NCBI RefSeq assembly: GCF_033449965.1
Contig: NZ_CP137761.1
Coordinates: forward strand, 1,984,001 to 2,048,000
Source: Bacillus sp. T3
GTDB taxonomy: Bacteria > Bacillota > Bacilli > Bacillales > Cytobacillaceae
Direction: 5' to 3'
Length of the DNA stretch: 64,000 nucleotides
The translations under genes and the position numbers were made by a program. Within the stretch, counting starts at the first letter, position 1, and every line of letters starts with the position of its first letter. The notes beneath the pieces were generated by a model. It did no database searches and had not been told where the DNA came from. It saw only the letters and a program-made list of their open reading frames with translations. Positions 46,961-55,096 of the stretch are shown one piece after another.

Positions 46961-47767
46961 ATGGCGCTAACACCAGAGCAAAGGGTCGAATTACATGGTT
47001 TCAATAATCTTACGAAAACATTAAGCTTTAATATGTATGATATTTGCTATACTACCACCCAAAATGAGCGGGAGGCGTATTTTCATTATATTGATGAACA
47101 ATACAATGCTGATCGGTTAACACATATTTTAACAAATGTATCTGATATTATTGGAGCTCATGTGCTAAATATTGCTAAGCAAGATTATGTTCCTCAAGGA
47201 GCCAGTGTTACTTTTTTGGTTTCTGAAGGACCAGTTGTCGAGGTACCTAAAGGCACGTTTGCAGAATCACCAGGTCCGCTCCCTGAAGCCGTGACGATTG
47301 CGCTCGACAAAAGCCATATTACTGTACATACATATCCTGAGTCTCATCCGGATGATGGTATTAGCACATTTCGCGCTGATATTGATGTTTCAACATGTGG
47401 AGAGATTTCACCACTAAAAGCACTGAACTATCTAATCCATTCCTTCGATACCGATATCATGACAATTGATTACCGGGTTCGTGGATTTACAAGAGACATC
47501 AGCGGTCATAAGCTGTTTATTGACCATGACATCAGCTCAATACAAAATTATATCCCCCACGAAATTAAGGATTTATATCATATGATTGATGTGAATGTGT
47601 ATCAAGAAAATATTTTCCACACAAAATGTAAATTGCGCGAATTTGATTTAAACAATTATTTATTTGGTATTACAAAGGAAAACCTTAGTCCAGATGAGGT
47701 GAACGATATTACCGAAAAACTACAATATGAAATGGATGAGATTTTTTACGGGAAAAATATCATTTGA
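46961..47767 (+). CDS. speD: S-adenosylmethionine decarboxylase proenzyme, E. coli-type
   Basis: Makes the aminopropyl donor for spermidine; self-cleaves to form a pyruvoyl group. 268 residues, the long proteobacterial-like class rather than the ~125-residue form of B. subtilis. The cleavage region is LDKSHITVHTYPESHP (Ser in KSH becomes pyruvoyl), followed by DIDVSTCGEISPLKALNYL with the catalytic Cys. Preceded by GGGG ribosome site and an AATTTGCTCAGCAAATT hairpin at 46915. No speE beside it. Confidence 0.9.
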   Translation: MALTPEQRVELHGFNNLTKTLSFNMYDICYTTTQNEREAYFHYIDEQYNADRLTHILTNVSDIIGAHVLNIAKQDYVPQGASVTFLVSEGPVVEVPKGTFAESPGPLPEAVTIALDKSHITVHTYPESHPDDGISTFRADIDVSTCGEISPLKALNYLIHSFDTDIMTIDYRVRGFTRDISGHKLFIDHDISSIQNYIPHEIKDLYHMIDVNVYQENIFHTKCKLREFDLNNYLFGITKENLSPDEVNDITEKLQYEMDEIFYGKNII

Positions 47768-47773
47768 TTATAC

Positions 47774-47802
47774 AAATCCCTTTCGGTTGAAGGGGATTTT
47801 TT
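47774..47802 (+). terminator. Terminator of speD
   Basis: AAATCCC(TTT) and (GAA)GGGGATTTTTT stem, 7 bases past the stop. Confidence 0.75.
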
Positions 47803-47961
47803 ATATGTAAAAATTAAGCACATTTGTTTAAATTAAGTTGTTAATTGTTATATATTGTTAAGATAATACGGTATCATGTGTTTGCAATAGAGAGACGGAG
47901 TTTAGGAATGTATCCTGTTTAGTAATCTATTTCTTTTATCCGGAAAAGGAGGCTGGACCAT

Positions 47962-48663
47962 TTGTATCGCAAGGAATTTTATGTGTTAGATAAAGAAAAA
48001 ACGATTCCAGCAGTAATTCGAAATTACCAAGAAAAAGACTTTCCAGAATTGATCAATATTCAACGAGAAAGCTTTCCTCCGCCTTTTCCATCCGAGTTAT
48101 GGTGGAACAACGAGCAACTAAGAAGTCATGTTTCACTTTTTCCAGAAGGAGCATTGTGCATTGAAGTTGATGGAGTATTAGCGGGATCAATGACGGGCCT
48201 GCTCGTTCATTTTGATCCATCACAACCCGAACATACATGGGAAGAGATTACCGACAATGGCTATATTCGAAATCATAATCCTAAGGGGAATACATTGTAT
48301 GTAGTGGATATTAGTGTCCGTCCCACTTACCGGAAATTCGGCCTTGGTAAATGGCTGATGCACTCGATGTACGATGTCGTCATTCATTTGGGGTTAACAA
48401 GATTATTGGGCGGAGGGCGAATGCCAGGTTACCATAATCATGCCATTGAAATGTCACCTGATGAATATCTTGCAGCTGTCGTCCGTGGAGATCTAAAGGA
48501 TCCCGTCATTACCTTTTTGTTAAGGTGTGGCCGAACGCCTGTAAAAGTGGTTGCCGACTATTTAGAAGACGAAGAATCACATAATTTTGGGGCTCTGATG
48601 GAATGGAGAAATCCTTTTAAGGTTCATGAAGAATCTCAAAGCTCGGTTGTTGAAAGGACATAG
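47962..48663 (+). CDS. GNAT N-acetyltransferase
   Basis: 233 residues. IRNYQEKDFPELINIQRESFPPPFP, LYVVDISVRPTYRKFGLGKWLMH (acetyl-CoA loop, R-x-x-G-x-G/L) and HLGLTRLLGGGRMPGYHNHA mark the GNAT fold. Substrate unknown. Starts TTG 47962, 9 bases after AAAGGAGG. The last codons and stop (AGG ACA TAG) are contributed by the left end of a dispersed 178-bp element, so the original C-terminus may have been replaced. Confidence 0.8.
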   Translation: MYRKEFYVLDKEKTIPAVIRNYQEKDFPELINIQRESFPPPFPSELWWNNEQLRSHVSLFPEGALCIEVDGVLAGSMTGLLVHFDPSQPEHTWEEITDNGYIRNHNPKGNTLYVVDISVRPTYRKFGLGKWLMHSMYDVVIHLGLTRLLGGGRMPGYHNHAIEMSPDEYLAAVVRGDLKDPVITFLLRCGRTPVKVVADYLEDEESHNFGALMEWRNPFKVHEESQSSVVERT

Positions 48664-48833
48664 AGTACCTTATTTTGATAAAATAACCATTTTACTAGAC
48701 TTAAGTGGACGAAGGATTCGTTATTTATATAAAAACAACTGAAAAGGGCAAAATAATGATAAAATAACGTACCTGTTGTCCAGGTTAGCCTTTCAAATCG
48801 ACACTGTTTATGAGAATAACGGAACCTATGTCC
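48656..48833. repeat. ~178-bp palindromic dispersed element, copy 2
   Basis: GGACATAGAGTACC at the left overlaps the stop codon of the acetyltransferase gene, and GGAACCTATGTCC closes it. Same internal order as copy 1 (CTAGACTTAAGTGGAC, AAAACAACTGAA, TTGTCC, TTAGCC). Confidence 0.8.
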
Positions 48834-48888
48834 GCACCACACCACAAGCATAATAAAAAAGACTACACGCAATCTCAATTAGACTGAA

Positions 48889-48916
48889 AGAGGCACTGAA
48901 ATTTTTCAGTGCCTCC
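48889..48916. terminator. Hairpin terminator between converging genes
   Basis: GAGGCACTGAAA and TTTCAGTGCCTC pair around TT. Just after the small minus-strand gene. Confidence 0.65.
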
Positions 48917-48936
48917 GTTTGCAAATTTAGCCTTGT

Positions 48937-49113
48937 TTAAGAGAATTTTTTTAACTCTTCTTCAAAGTAAAAAGTGCTGCGATCTTCTTTAATGGTATAA
49001 GAAAATCTTTTCATGTTCTTCACATATTTAAGATTTGAGATTGTAACAGTCTCACCAGTGTCTTTGATATGAACAGTTTCGCCTGTTTGATATAAGTTTT
49101 TTAAGTGTTTCAA
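48937..49113 (-). CDS. Small 58-residue protein, unknown
   Basis: TTG start at 49113, 8 bases after AAAGGAGTG. The sequence KHLKNLYQTGETVHIKDTGE, then YTIKEDRSTFYFEEELKKFS, predicts a compact beta-rich fold. Good ribosome site, terminator and Bacillus-like codon use support a real gene below the usual length cut-off. No named function. Confidence 0.6.
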   Translation of the reverse strand: MKHLKNLYQTGETVHIKDTGETVTISNLKYVKNMKRFSYTIKEDRSTFYFEEELKKFS

Positions 49114-49387
49114 ATAGACACTCCTTTTTTAATCTCCTTTAACTATACCACAAAAAATCTAGGTTTGTATGTGTCAGTAAATGGATACTCGTAGTTTCAT
49201 GGTAATTTACAGTTATATTTACTAGGCTTTCCAAACGTAGACTTGCCTAACCTTACCAAAACTGATATAATTAAAAAGAATTATTTTTGTTCCGTATGTA
49301 AGGGAAGAACATCAGTTTTCGCCTGGATATCATTGAGAGCAAGAATAGTAATACAATGTGTGTTTTACACACTAGGAGGCAACATAC

Positions 49388-49588
49388 ATGGAAAACGGTA
49401 AAGTAAAATGGTTTAATGCAGAAAAAGGTTTCGGTTTCATCGAGCGCGAAGGCGGAGAAGACGTATTCGTACATTTCTCAGCTATCCAAGGCGAAGGCTT
49501 CAAAACTCTTGAAGAAGGACAAGCAGTTACTTTTGACGTAGAGCAAGGCGCTCGCGGACCACAAGCTGCTAACGTTCGTAAAAACTAA
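49388..49588 (+). CDS. Cold-shock protein (CspA family)
   Basis: 66-residue RNA chaperone. GKVKWFNAEKGFGFI (RNP1 KGFGFI) and DVFVHFSAI (RNP2 VFVHF) are intact. The ribosome site is AGGAGG. A leader of about 120 nt or more from the probable promoter (near 49250) is typical of cold-shock mRNAs that are regulated after transcription. Confidence 0.95.
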   Translation: MENGKVKWFNAEKGFGFIEREGGEDVFVHFSAIQGEGFKTLEEGQAVTFDVEQGARGPQAANVRKN

Positions 49589-49607
49589 TTTTAACATTAA
49601 ACACACA

Positions 49608-49639
49608 AAACAGACTCATTAATGGGTCTGTTTTTTTTA
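49608..49639 (+). terminator. Terminator of the cold-shock gene
   Basis: AACAGACTCATT and AATGGGTCTGTTTTTTTT. Confidence 0.85.
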
Positions 49640-49678
49640 TTAAGGCTATGTTAAAGCTCATTATTATTTTTGGCACGA

Positions 49679-49809
49679 GTTGATTGGAGCGGAAGGTGCG
49701 AAGACTCCTGCGGGAGCAGTGGGACAGGTGAGACCCCGCAGGAGCGTAAGCGACGAGGAGGCACACCGCCCACCCGCGGAAAGCGAAGCACCTGGAGCGG
49801 AAATCAACA
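49679..49809 (+). repeat. TGTTGATT-type element, full-length copy
   Basis: GTTGATTGGAGCGGAAGGTG to CCTGGAGCGGAAATCAACA, interior nearly the same as 15361 (AAGACTCCTGCGGGAGCAG, GTGAGACCCCGCAGGAGCG). Flanked by GGCTATGTTAAAGC and TTTAACAACC. Fills the gap between csp and the next gene. Confidence 0.85.
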
Positions 49810-49954
49810 TTCTAATTTAACAACCTTTATTTAAAATATTTGATTTTCATATTTTAAACAGAACAGCTTTGGTAAGTTAGGAATAATTAAGCAATATCAA
49901 AATAAATATGCTATTATCGATAAGTATAGTTAAAAGAAAAGGAGAAATTAAGGT

Positions 49955-50866
49955 ATGCGAATTCTTAAATGGATTGCTATGGCTGCAGTGTTAACATTTG
50001 CTTTATCAATGGGGACAAGCACCTTAGCATCTGATAACAACAATGACGACGATGTGATTAACGAAAAATACGGACTACCAATAGTAGTATATGGAGAAGC
50101 CTTATCAGCTAGTCAAAAGGAAGAAGTAAGATCCTTATTGGGGGTTGATGATCCAAGCAAGGTAAAGGAAATTACTGTTACAGGTGATGACCTTGTTACA
50201 TACATCAATGGTGATAGGCACTCCAATATGTATTCATCAGCTAAAATAACTCGAAAAGATTCTGGTGAAGGCTTAGTTATCCGCCAGGTTACACCAGAAA
50301 ATATTACTGAAGTGACAGATGAAATGTATGCGAATGCCTTATTAACTGCGGGTATTGAGGATGCAGAAGTAGAAGTGGCATCTCCTGTAAAAGTAACAGG
50401 TCACTCGGCATTAGTTGGAATTTATAAAGCGTACGATGCCGGTGAAGGTGCTGGGTTGAATAAGGAAAGAACTGAAGTAGCAAATGAGGAATTAAATTTA
50501 GCAACAGATTTAGCAAAACAAGAGGGCTTAGATCAAGATAAAGTTAGTGAGCTCTTAACAGAAATTAAGAAGGAAATTGCTGCGCAAAATCCAGCTACAA
50601 AAGAAGAGGTAGCGCAAATCATTGATGATAAATTGAAATCACTTGGAATTGAATTAAGTGATCAAGACCGTCAGCTTCTTATTGATTTGTTTGAAAAAAT
50701 GCGTGGCTTAAATATTAATTTTGATAATGTGAAATCACAGCTAAATACACTTTCACAAGATATCCAAAATCGAATTAGTGAAACGATTGGGGACCCGGGC
50801 TTTTTACAAAAAGTCTCTGATTTCTTTAAAGAATTAATCAATAGTATTAAAAACATTTTTTCATAA
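49955..50866 (+). CDS. Secreted DUF1002 (YpuA-like) protein
   Basis: 303 residues with a signal peptide (residues 1-25, ...STLAS). The core is YGLPIVVYGEALSASQKEEV, then TGDDLVTYINGD and a later TGHSALVGIYKAYD, typical of YpuA/DUF1002. The C-terminal third is helical and amphipathic. Extracytoplasmic, role unknown. Confidence 0.8.
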   Translation: MRILKWIAMAAVLTFALSMGTSTLASDNNNDDDVINEKYGLPIVVYGEALSASQKEEVRSLLGVDDPSKVKEITVTGDDLVTYINGDRHSNMYSSAKITRKDSGEGLVIRQVTPENITEVTDEMYANALLTAGIEDAEVEVASPVKVTGHSALVGIYKAYDAGEGAGLNKERTEVANEELNLATDLAKQEGLDQDKVSELLTEIKKEIAAQNPATKEEVAQIIDDKLKSLGIELSDQDRQLLIDLFEKMRGLNINFDNVKSQLNTLSQDIQNRISETIGDPGFLQKVSDFFKELINSIKNIFS

Positions 50867-50879
50867 TGTTAAAAAATAA

Positions 50880-50921
50880 AGAAGGTAAGCTTCCAGCCAT
50901 GGAACTTACCTTCTTTTCTTT
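50880..50921. terminator. Bidirectional terminator
   Basis: AGAAGGTAAGCTTCC and GGAACTTACCTTCTTTTC pair around AGCCAT, between converging genes. Confidence 0.8.
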
Positions 50922-50934
50922 ATTTAGGCAGCAC

Positions 50935-52644
50935 TTAGGGCATACACAATGTTTGTTTTTGTTGGTTTAATTGATATTTCTTTAATTTACGATAAAGGGT
51001 CGAACGGGCAATGTTCATCTTTTTTGCCACGGCAGATAAATTCCAGCCTGTTTCGTCTAATAAACGAATGAGTAGTTTGCGTTCCTCTGAATCAATTGGC
51101 GTTAGGATTTCTTTACTTGAAGCAGCAAGCGAGTTCATTTCTTGCTCCAATATATAATGGGGAAGGTCGGCTAATCTAATTTCATCTTCTTCACAAAATA
51201 ACACCGCATGTTCAAGAACGTTTTGTAGTTCCCTAATGTTTCCGGGCCAATGATATTCATAGAAAAATTTACTTATTTCTTCTGAAATCGATAGTTTTTC
51301 TTTTAAATATTTTTGTGAAAATAAATCTAAGAAGTGATCTGATAATTGCTGTAGATCGTCTAATCGTTCTCGTAAAGGAGGGATATTGACTGTCACCACA
51401 TTAAGACGGAACAACAAATCCTCCCGGAATTGTCCCTGTTTACAAAGGTCAAACAAATTTTTATTAGTAGCGGCAATAATTCTCACATTGACTGAGATCG
51501 GGTGGGATGAACCTAATCTCGTTACCTCTTTTTCTTGTAATACTCTTAGCAGGTGCACCTGTAGGTCTAATGGCATTTCACCAATTTCATCTAAAAATAA
51601 TGTACCGCCATTTGCCTCCTCAAACTTCCCTTTTTTCCAGGTATTCGAAGCACCAGTGAAAGCTCCTTTTTCATAACCAAATAATTCACTACCAATCAAT
51701 TCTTTTTGTATTGCTCCACAGTTAATGGCCAAAAAGGGTTGAGTGCTGCGTAAGCTCGATTTATGAATCGCTTGTGCGATCTTTTCTTTTCCGGTCCCAC
51801 TTTCCCCTAAAAGTAAAACAGGGACATTAGAGGGAGCGGCTTTATTGCATTTAGATAATGAATTTACTAATATTTCGGATGTACCAATTACTTCTTGCCA
51901 AGGTTCCTCATTTAGTTTGTTCCGGTAAAATGTCTTGCTAACTTGATGCTGCCCTTTACCGATTAAAGAGTAGTTGGGCTGCAAATAATTCTTGGCTAGC
52001 TCGTGTTGTATCAATTGTGAAAGGGAAACAGCGAGGCCTAGAGTATGTGGTTGTGCATTTCCCCAAAATCCAGTTAAATCAATGGCTCCAATAATTTCTT
52101 TTGTAAATGGATGAGTAATCGGAGCAGAGGAGCAAGTCCATGGATGACAGCCTTGGCAAAAATGTTCTGCTGAGAAGATTTGAATTGGCTTTTTGGTGAC
52201 GATACTTGTCCCAATTGCATTTGTACCAGCACTTGCTTCACTCCAATCCATTCCAAGTGAGAAGTTCATTCTTTCTGCCTCGCGCATAACATCGGGCTCG
52301 CCTTTTAAATAAATAATGCACCCCTCATGGTTAGCTAGAGTAATGAGGTAGCCTGTTCCCTTCATTTTGTAGAAGAAATCATCGATGATGGGCTTTGCAT
52401 TTTTGAAGAGTTCAGATTCTGTCCATAAAAGTTTAAGATCATATTCCGATAAAATCGGTTTTGCCAGCATTTGTTGAGGATTGACTCCGGTGGTTTGACA
52501 TCGCCTCCAAGAATCTAATACATTTTTTCTTAATTGATTAATTTCTTCTCCTGTTTCCCACGATTTTGTTACATATCTTTCCCATAAAGCAGTTAGTTCC
52601 TTTGTTTTATTGGGTATATCTTGGGTTGAAAAGATTGAAATCAT
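50935..52644 (-). CDS. acxR: Sigma-54-dependent activator, AcoR/AcxR-type, of acetone carboxylase genes
   Basis: About 569 residues. N-terminal GAF-type sensor (SWRRCQTTGVNP; later GYLITLANHEGCIIYL, CQGCHPWTCSSAPI), AAA+ domain with GESGTGKEKIAQAIH (Walker A), the sigma-54 contact loop GAFTGA and GGTLFLDEIGEM (Walker B), and a C-terminal Fis helix-turn-helix (NLSAVAKKMNIARSTLYRKL). Divergent from acxABC, whose promoter is of the -24/-12 class, so it most likely activates that operon in response to acetone or a related ketone or alcohol. ATG 52644 is preferred to GTG 52647. Confidence 0.88.
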   Translation of the reverse strand: MISIFSTQDIPNKTKELTALWERYVTKSWETGEEINQLRKNVLDSWRRCQTTGVNPQQMLAKPILSEYDLKLLWTESELFKNAKPIIDDFFYKMKGTGYLITLANHEGCIIYLKGEPDVMREAERMNFSLGMDWSEASAGTNAIGTSIVTKKPIQIFSAEHFCQGCHPWTCSSAPITHPFTKEIIGAIDLTGFWGNAQPHTLGLAVSLSQLIQHELAKNYLQPNYSLIGKGQHQVSKTFYRNKLNEEPWQEVIGTSEILVNSLSKCNKAAPSNVPVLLLGESGTGKEKIAQAIHKSSLRSTQPFLAINCGAIQKELIGSELFGYEKGAFTGASNTWKKGKFEEANGGTLFLDEIGEMPLDLQVHLLRVLQEKEVTRLGSSHPISVNVRIIAATNKNLFDLCKQGQFREDLLFRLNVVTVNIPPLRERLDDLQQLSDHFLDLFSQKYLKEKLSISEEISKFFYEYHWPGNIRELQNVLEHAVLFCEEDEIRLADLPHYILEQEMNSLAASSKEILTPIDSEERKLLIRLLDETGWNLSAVAKKMNIARSTLYRKLKKYQLNQQKQTLCMP

Positions 52645-52772
52645 CACTTACCCCCTTGAAACGAAGAGAATACTGAATTTTTAGAAAATTGCTACAACGG
52701 TTACATTTTACCATTTTTATTGGAAAAAATGTATGTGCCATTTTTACTTGTTTTGTCGTATTTGGATTTTTT

Positions 52773-52819
52773 GCAACACCTGTAGCGCTACACCTGTTGC
52801 GAATCACTACACTTGTTCA
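52773..52819 (+). promoter_or_regulatory. Palindromic activator-binding site upstream of acxA
   Basis: GCAACA (52773) and TGTTGC (52795) flank the perfect palindrome TGTAGCGCTACA (52781-52792), all centred at the same point. A further half-site CTACACTTGTTCA follows at 52807. The centre is ~78 bp upstream of the -24 box, a usual place for a sigma-54 enhancer. Confidence 0.6.
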
Positions 52820-52863
52820 TGATAAAAGGTTAGAAAATCTCACAACATCAGACTTTTAGAGTT

Positions 52864-52878
52864 TGGCACGGGACTTGC
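52864..52878 (+). promoter_or_regulatory. Sigma-54 (-24/-12) promoter of acxABC
   Basis: TGGCAC-N5-TTGC matches the sigma-54 consensus in every core base. It lies 54 bp before the acxA start and faces it. Confidence 0.88.
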
Positions 52879-52932
52879 AACATAGATAAGTGGATAAACC
52901 AAAAGGTTTTAAGGTAAGAAAGGGAGAATCGG

Positions 52933-55080
52933 ATGGAAAAAACGTCAGCTAGGAAAGCACAAATTCTTGCAATTGATGCAGGGGGAACGATGACCGACAC
53001 ATTCATTATTGATGATAATGGTGATTTCGTTGTTGGAAAAGCACAATCAACTCCTGAGGATGAATCAATTGGGCTATTAAACTCAGCAAGAGACGCACTA
53101 ACCTATTGGGATACGACAGTTGAAGCAGAATTTCCAAAACTTTTAGCAGGTGTCTATTCAGGAACAGCGATGCTGAACCGGCTTGTTTCAAGAAATGGAC
53201 GCAAGGTTGGTTTAATTGTAAATAAAGGGATGGAAGACTTTCATCGCATGGGCCGTGCCATTCAAGCTTACCTAGGTTATTCCTATTCAGACCGATTACA
53301 CTTAAACACACATCGCTATGATCCACCTCTTGTGCCACGTGAACGGACAAGGGGTGTTACAGAGCGCGTTGATATTTTTGGTAACGTAGTAATCCCATTA
53401 TATGAGCATGAAGTAGAAGGAGCGGTACAGGAACTGTTAGACCAGGACGTCGAAGCAATTGTTATCAGCCTCCTTCATTCTTACAAATATCCAGCACATG
53501 AACGGAAAATAAGAGATATTGCAAAAGAAACGATGAAGAAAGCTGGCAAGGATGTTCCGATTTTTGCATCCGTTGATTATTATCCTGTTAGAAAAGAATC
53601 ACATCGAACAAACACGACAATTATTGAAGCGTATGCAGCAGATCCTTCACGTGAAACATTACTAAAAATCAATGATATGCTCCAGGACCATGGTTCCACC
53701 TTTGACCTGCGTGTTATGGCAAGCCATGGTGGAACGATCAGTACTCAAGCAAATGAGCTGGCAAGAACGCTTGTATCGGGACCAATTGGTGGCGTTGTAG
53801 GGGCGAAATATCTTGGGGAAGCATTAGGAATTCCAAATATAGCCTGTTCAGATATCGGCGGAACAAGCTTTGATATGGCGTTAATTACTCAAGGTGACTT
53901 AAGTATTAACTCAAGTCCAGATATGGCGAGATTAGTATTATCGCTCCCGCTTGTCGCGATGGATACGGTTGGAGCTGGTGCTGGTAGCTATGTTCGCATC
54001 GATCCGAATTTCAAATCTCTTACTCTAGGACCAGATAGTGCGGGTTCAAAGGTTGGAGTCTGTTATCCGGAAGGTGGAGTTACGACTGTAACCGTATCAG
54101 ATTGTCACGTTGTCTTAGGATTAATCAATCCAGATAACTTCCTCGGTGGTGAAGTAAAGCTTGATCCGAAGCGTGCCTATGAAGCTGTCAAAACCCAAAT
54201 TGCTGAACCATTAGGTTTAAGTGTAGAGGATGCTGCCTATGGTGTCATTGATTTACTAGAATCACAGTTACGAAATTACTTAGAATCAATGATTTTGGGC
54301 AAAGGATATTCACCATCTCAATATGTTTGCTTTTCATATGGCGGCGGTGGACCACTTCATACTGCAGGCTACACAAAAGGACTAGGCTTTGAGGATGTGC
54401 TCGTTCCAGCATGGGCAGCTGGTTTCTCGGCATTTGGTTGTGGGGCAGCTGACTTTGAATATCGTTACGACAAAACCCTCGATATCAATGTCGATGACAG
54501 AGCAGGGGATGACGTTAAGTTAAAAGCTGGAATTGAATTACAGGATGCTTGGGATGAATTAATGGAAAAAGTGGCAGCAGAATTTGAAAAGAATAAATTT
54601 GACCGTAAAGATGTAGACTTCCGTCTTTACTTCCGTATGCAGTACCAAGGCCAGCTAAATGACCTAGAAATTGAAGCACCTATTCAATCGCTTAAGAGCG
54701 TTAGCGACTTCGAGGCACTTGTTGAAGCCTTTGAAGAAACGTATACGAGGGTTTATGCGAAGGCGGCGAAATCACCTGAGCTTGGTTACAGTATTACAGG
54801 GGCGATTATCCGTGGAATTGTTGAGGTAGCCAAACCGAGAATACCGAAGGAGCCATTATTAGGAGAAAAACCTACTGGAGATGCCTTCCTGGGTCGACGA
54901 AATGTTTACTGGAAGGGCGAGTGGATCAAGGCCAATATTTGGGAAATGGAAAAAATTAATCCTGGCAATAAAATCGGTGCATTTTCGATCTTGGAATCAC
55001 CGGCAACTACCTTTGTCATCCCACCAGGTTTTGAAGCGTATTTAGACGAGCGCCGTATTTTCCATTTGAAAGAACTTTAA
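52933..55080 (+). CDS. acxA: Acetone carboxylase beta subunit (hydantoinase A/oxoprolinase family)
   Basis: ATP-dependent subunit of the enzyme that carboxylates acetone with bicarbonate to acetoacetate, with ATP going to AMP. The 715 residues have the actin-fold phosphate loops AIDAGGTMTDTFIIDD and ACSDIGGTSFDMALI, YSGTAMLNRLVSRNGRKVG, and ASHGGTISTQANELARTLVSGPIGGVVGA in overlapping parts, matching AcxA rather than hydantoinases in length. The GAGAATCGG-type leader has GAAAGGGAG as ribosome site. Confidence 0.92.
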   Translation: MEKTSARKAQILAIDAGGTMTDTFIIDDNGDFVVGKAQSTPEDESIGLLNSARDALTYWDTTVEAEFPKLLAGVYSGTAMLNRLVSRNGRKVGLIVNKGMEDFHRMGRAIQAYLGYSYSDRLHLNTHRYDPPLVPRERTRGVTERVDIFGNVVIPLYEHEVEGAVQELLDQDVEAIVISLLHSYKYPAHERKIRDIAKETMKKAGKDVPIFASVDYYPVRKESHRTNTTIIEAYAADPSRETLLKINDMLQDHGSTFDLRVMASHGGTISTQANELARTLVSGPIGGVVGAKYLGEALGIPNIACSDIGGTSFDMALITQGDLSINSSPDMARLVLSLPLVAMDTVGAGAGSYVRIDPNFKSLTLGPDSAGSKVGVCYPEGGVTTVTVSDCHVVLGLINPDNFLGGEVKLDPKRAYEAVKTQIAEPLGLSVEDAAYGVIDLLESQLRNYLESMILGKGYSPSQYVCFSYGGGGPLHTAGYTKGLGFEDVLVPAWAAGFSAFGCGAADFEYRYDKTLDINVDDRAGDDVKLKAGIELQDAWDELMEKVAAEFEKNKFDRKDVDFRLYFRMQYQGQLNDLEIEAPIQSLKSVSDFEALVEAFEETYTRVYAKAAKSPELGYSITGAIIRGIVEVAKPRIPKEPLLGEKPTGDAFLGRRNVYWKGEWIKANIWEMEKINPGNKIGAFSILESPATTFVIPPGFEAYLDERRIFHLKEL

Positions 55081-55096
55081 TGGGGGAGGTTTTTGA

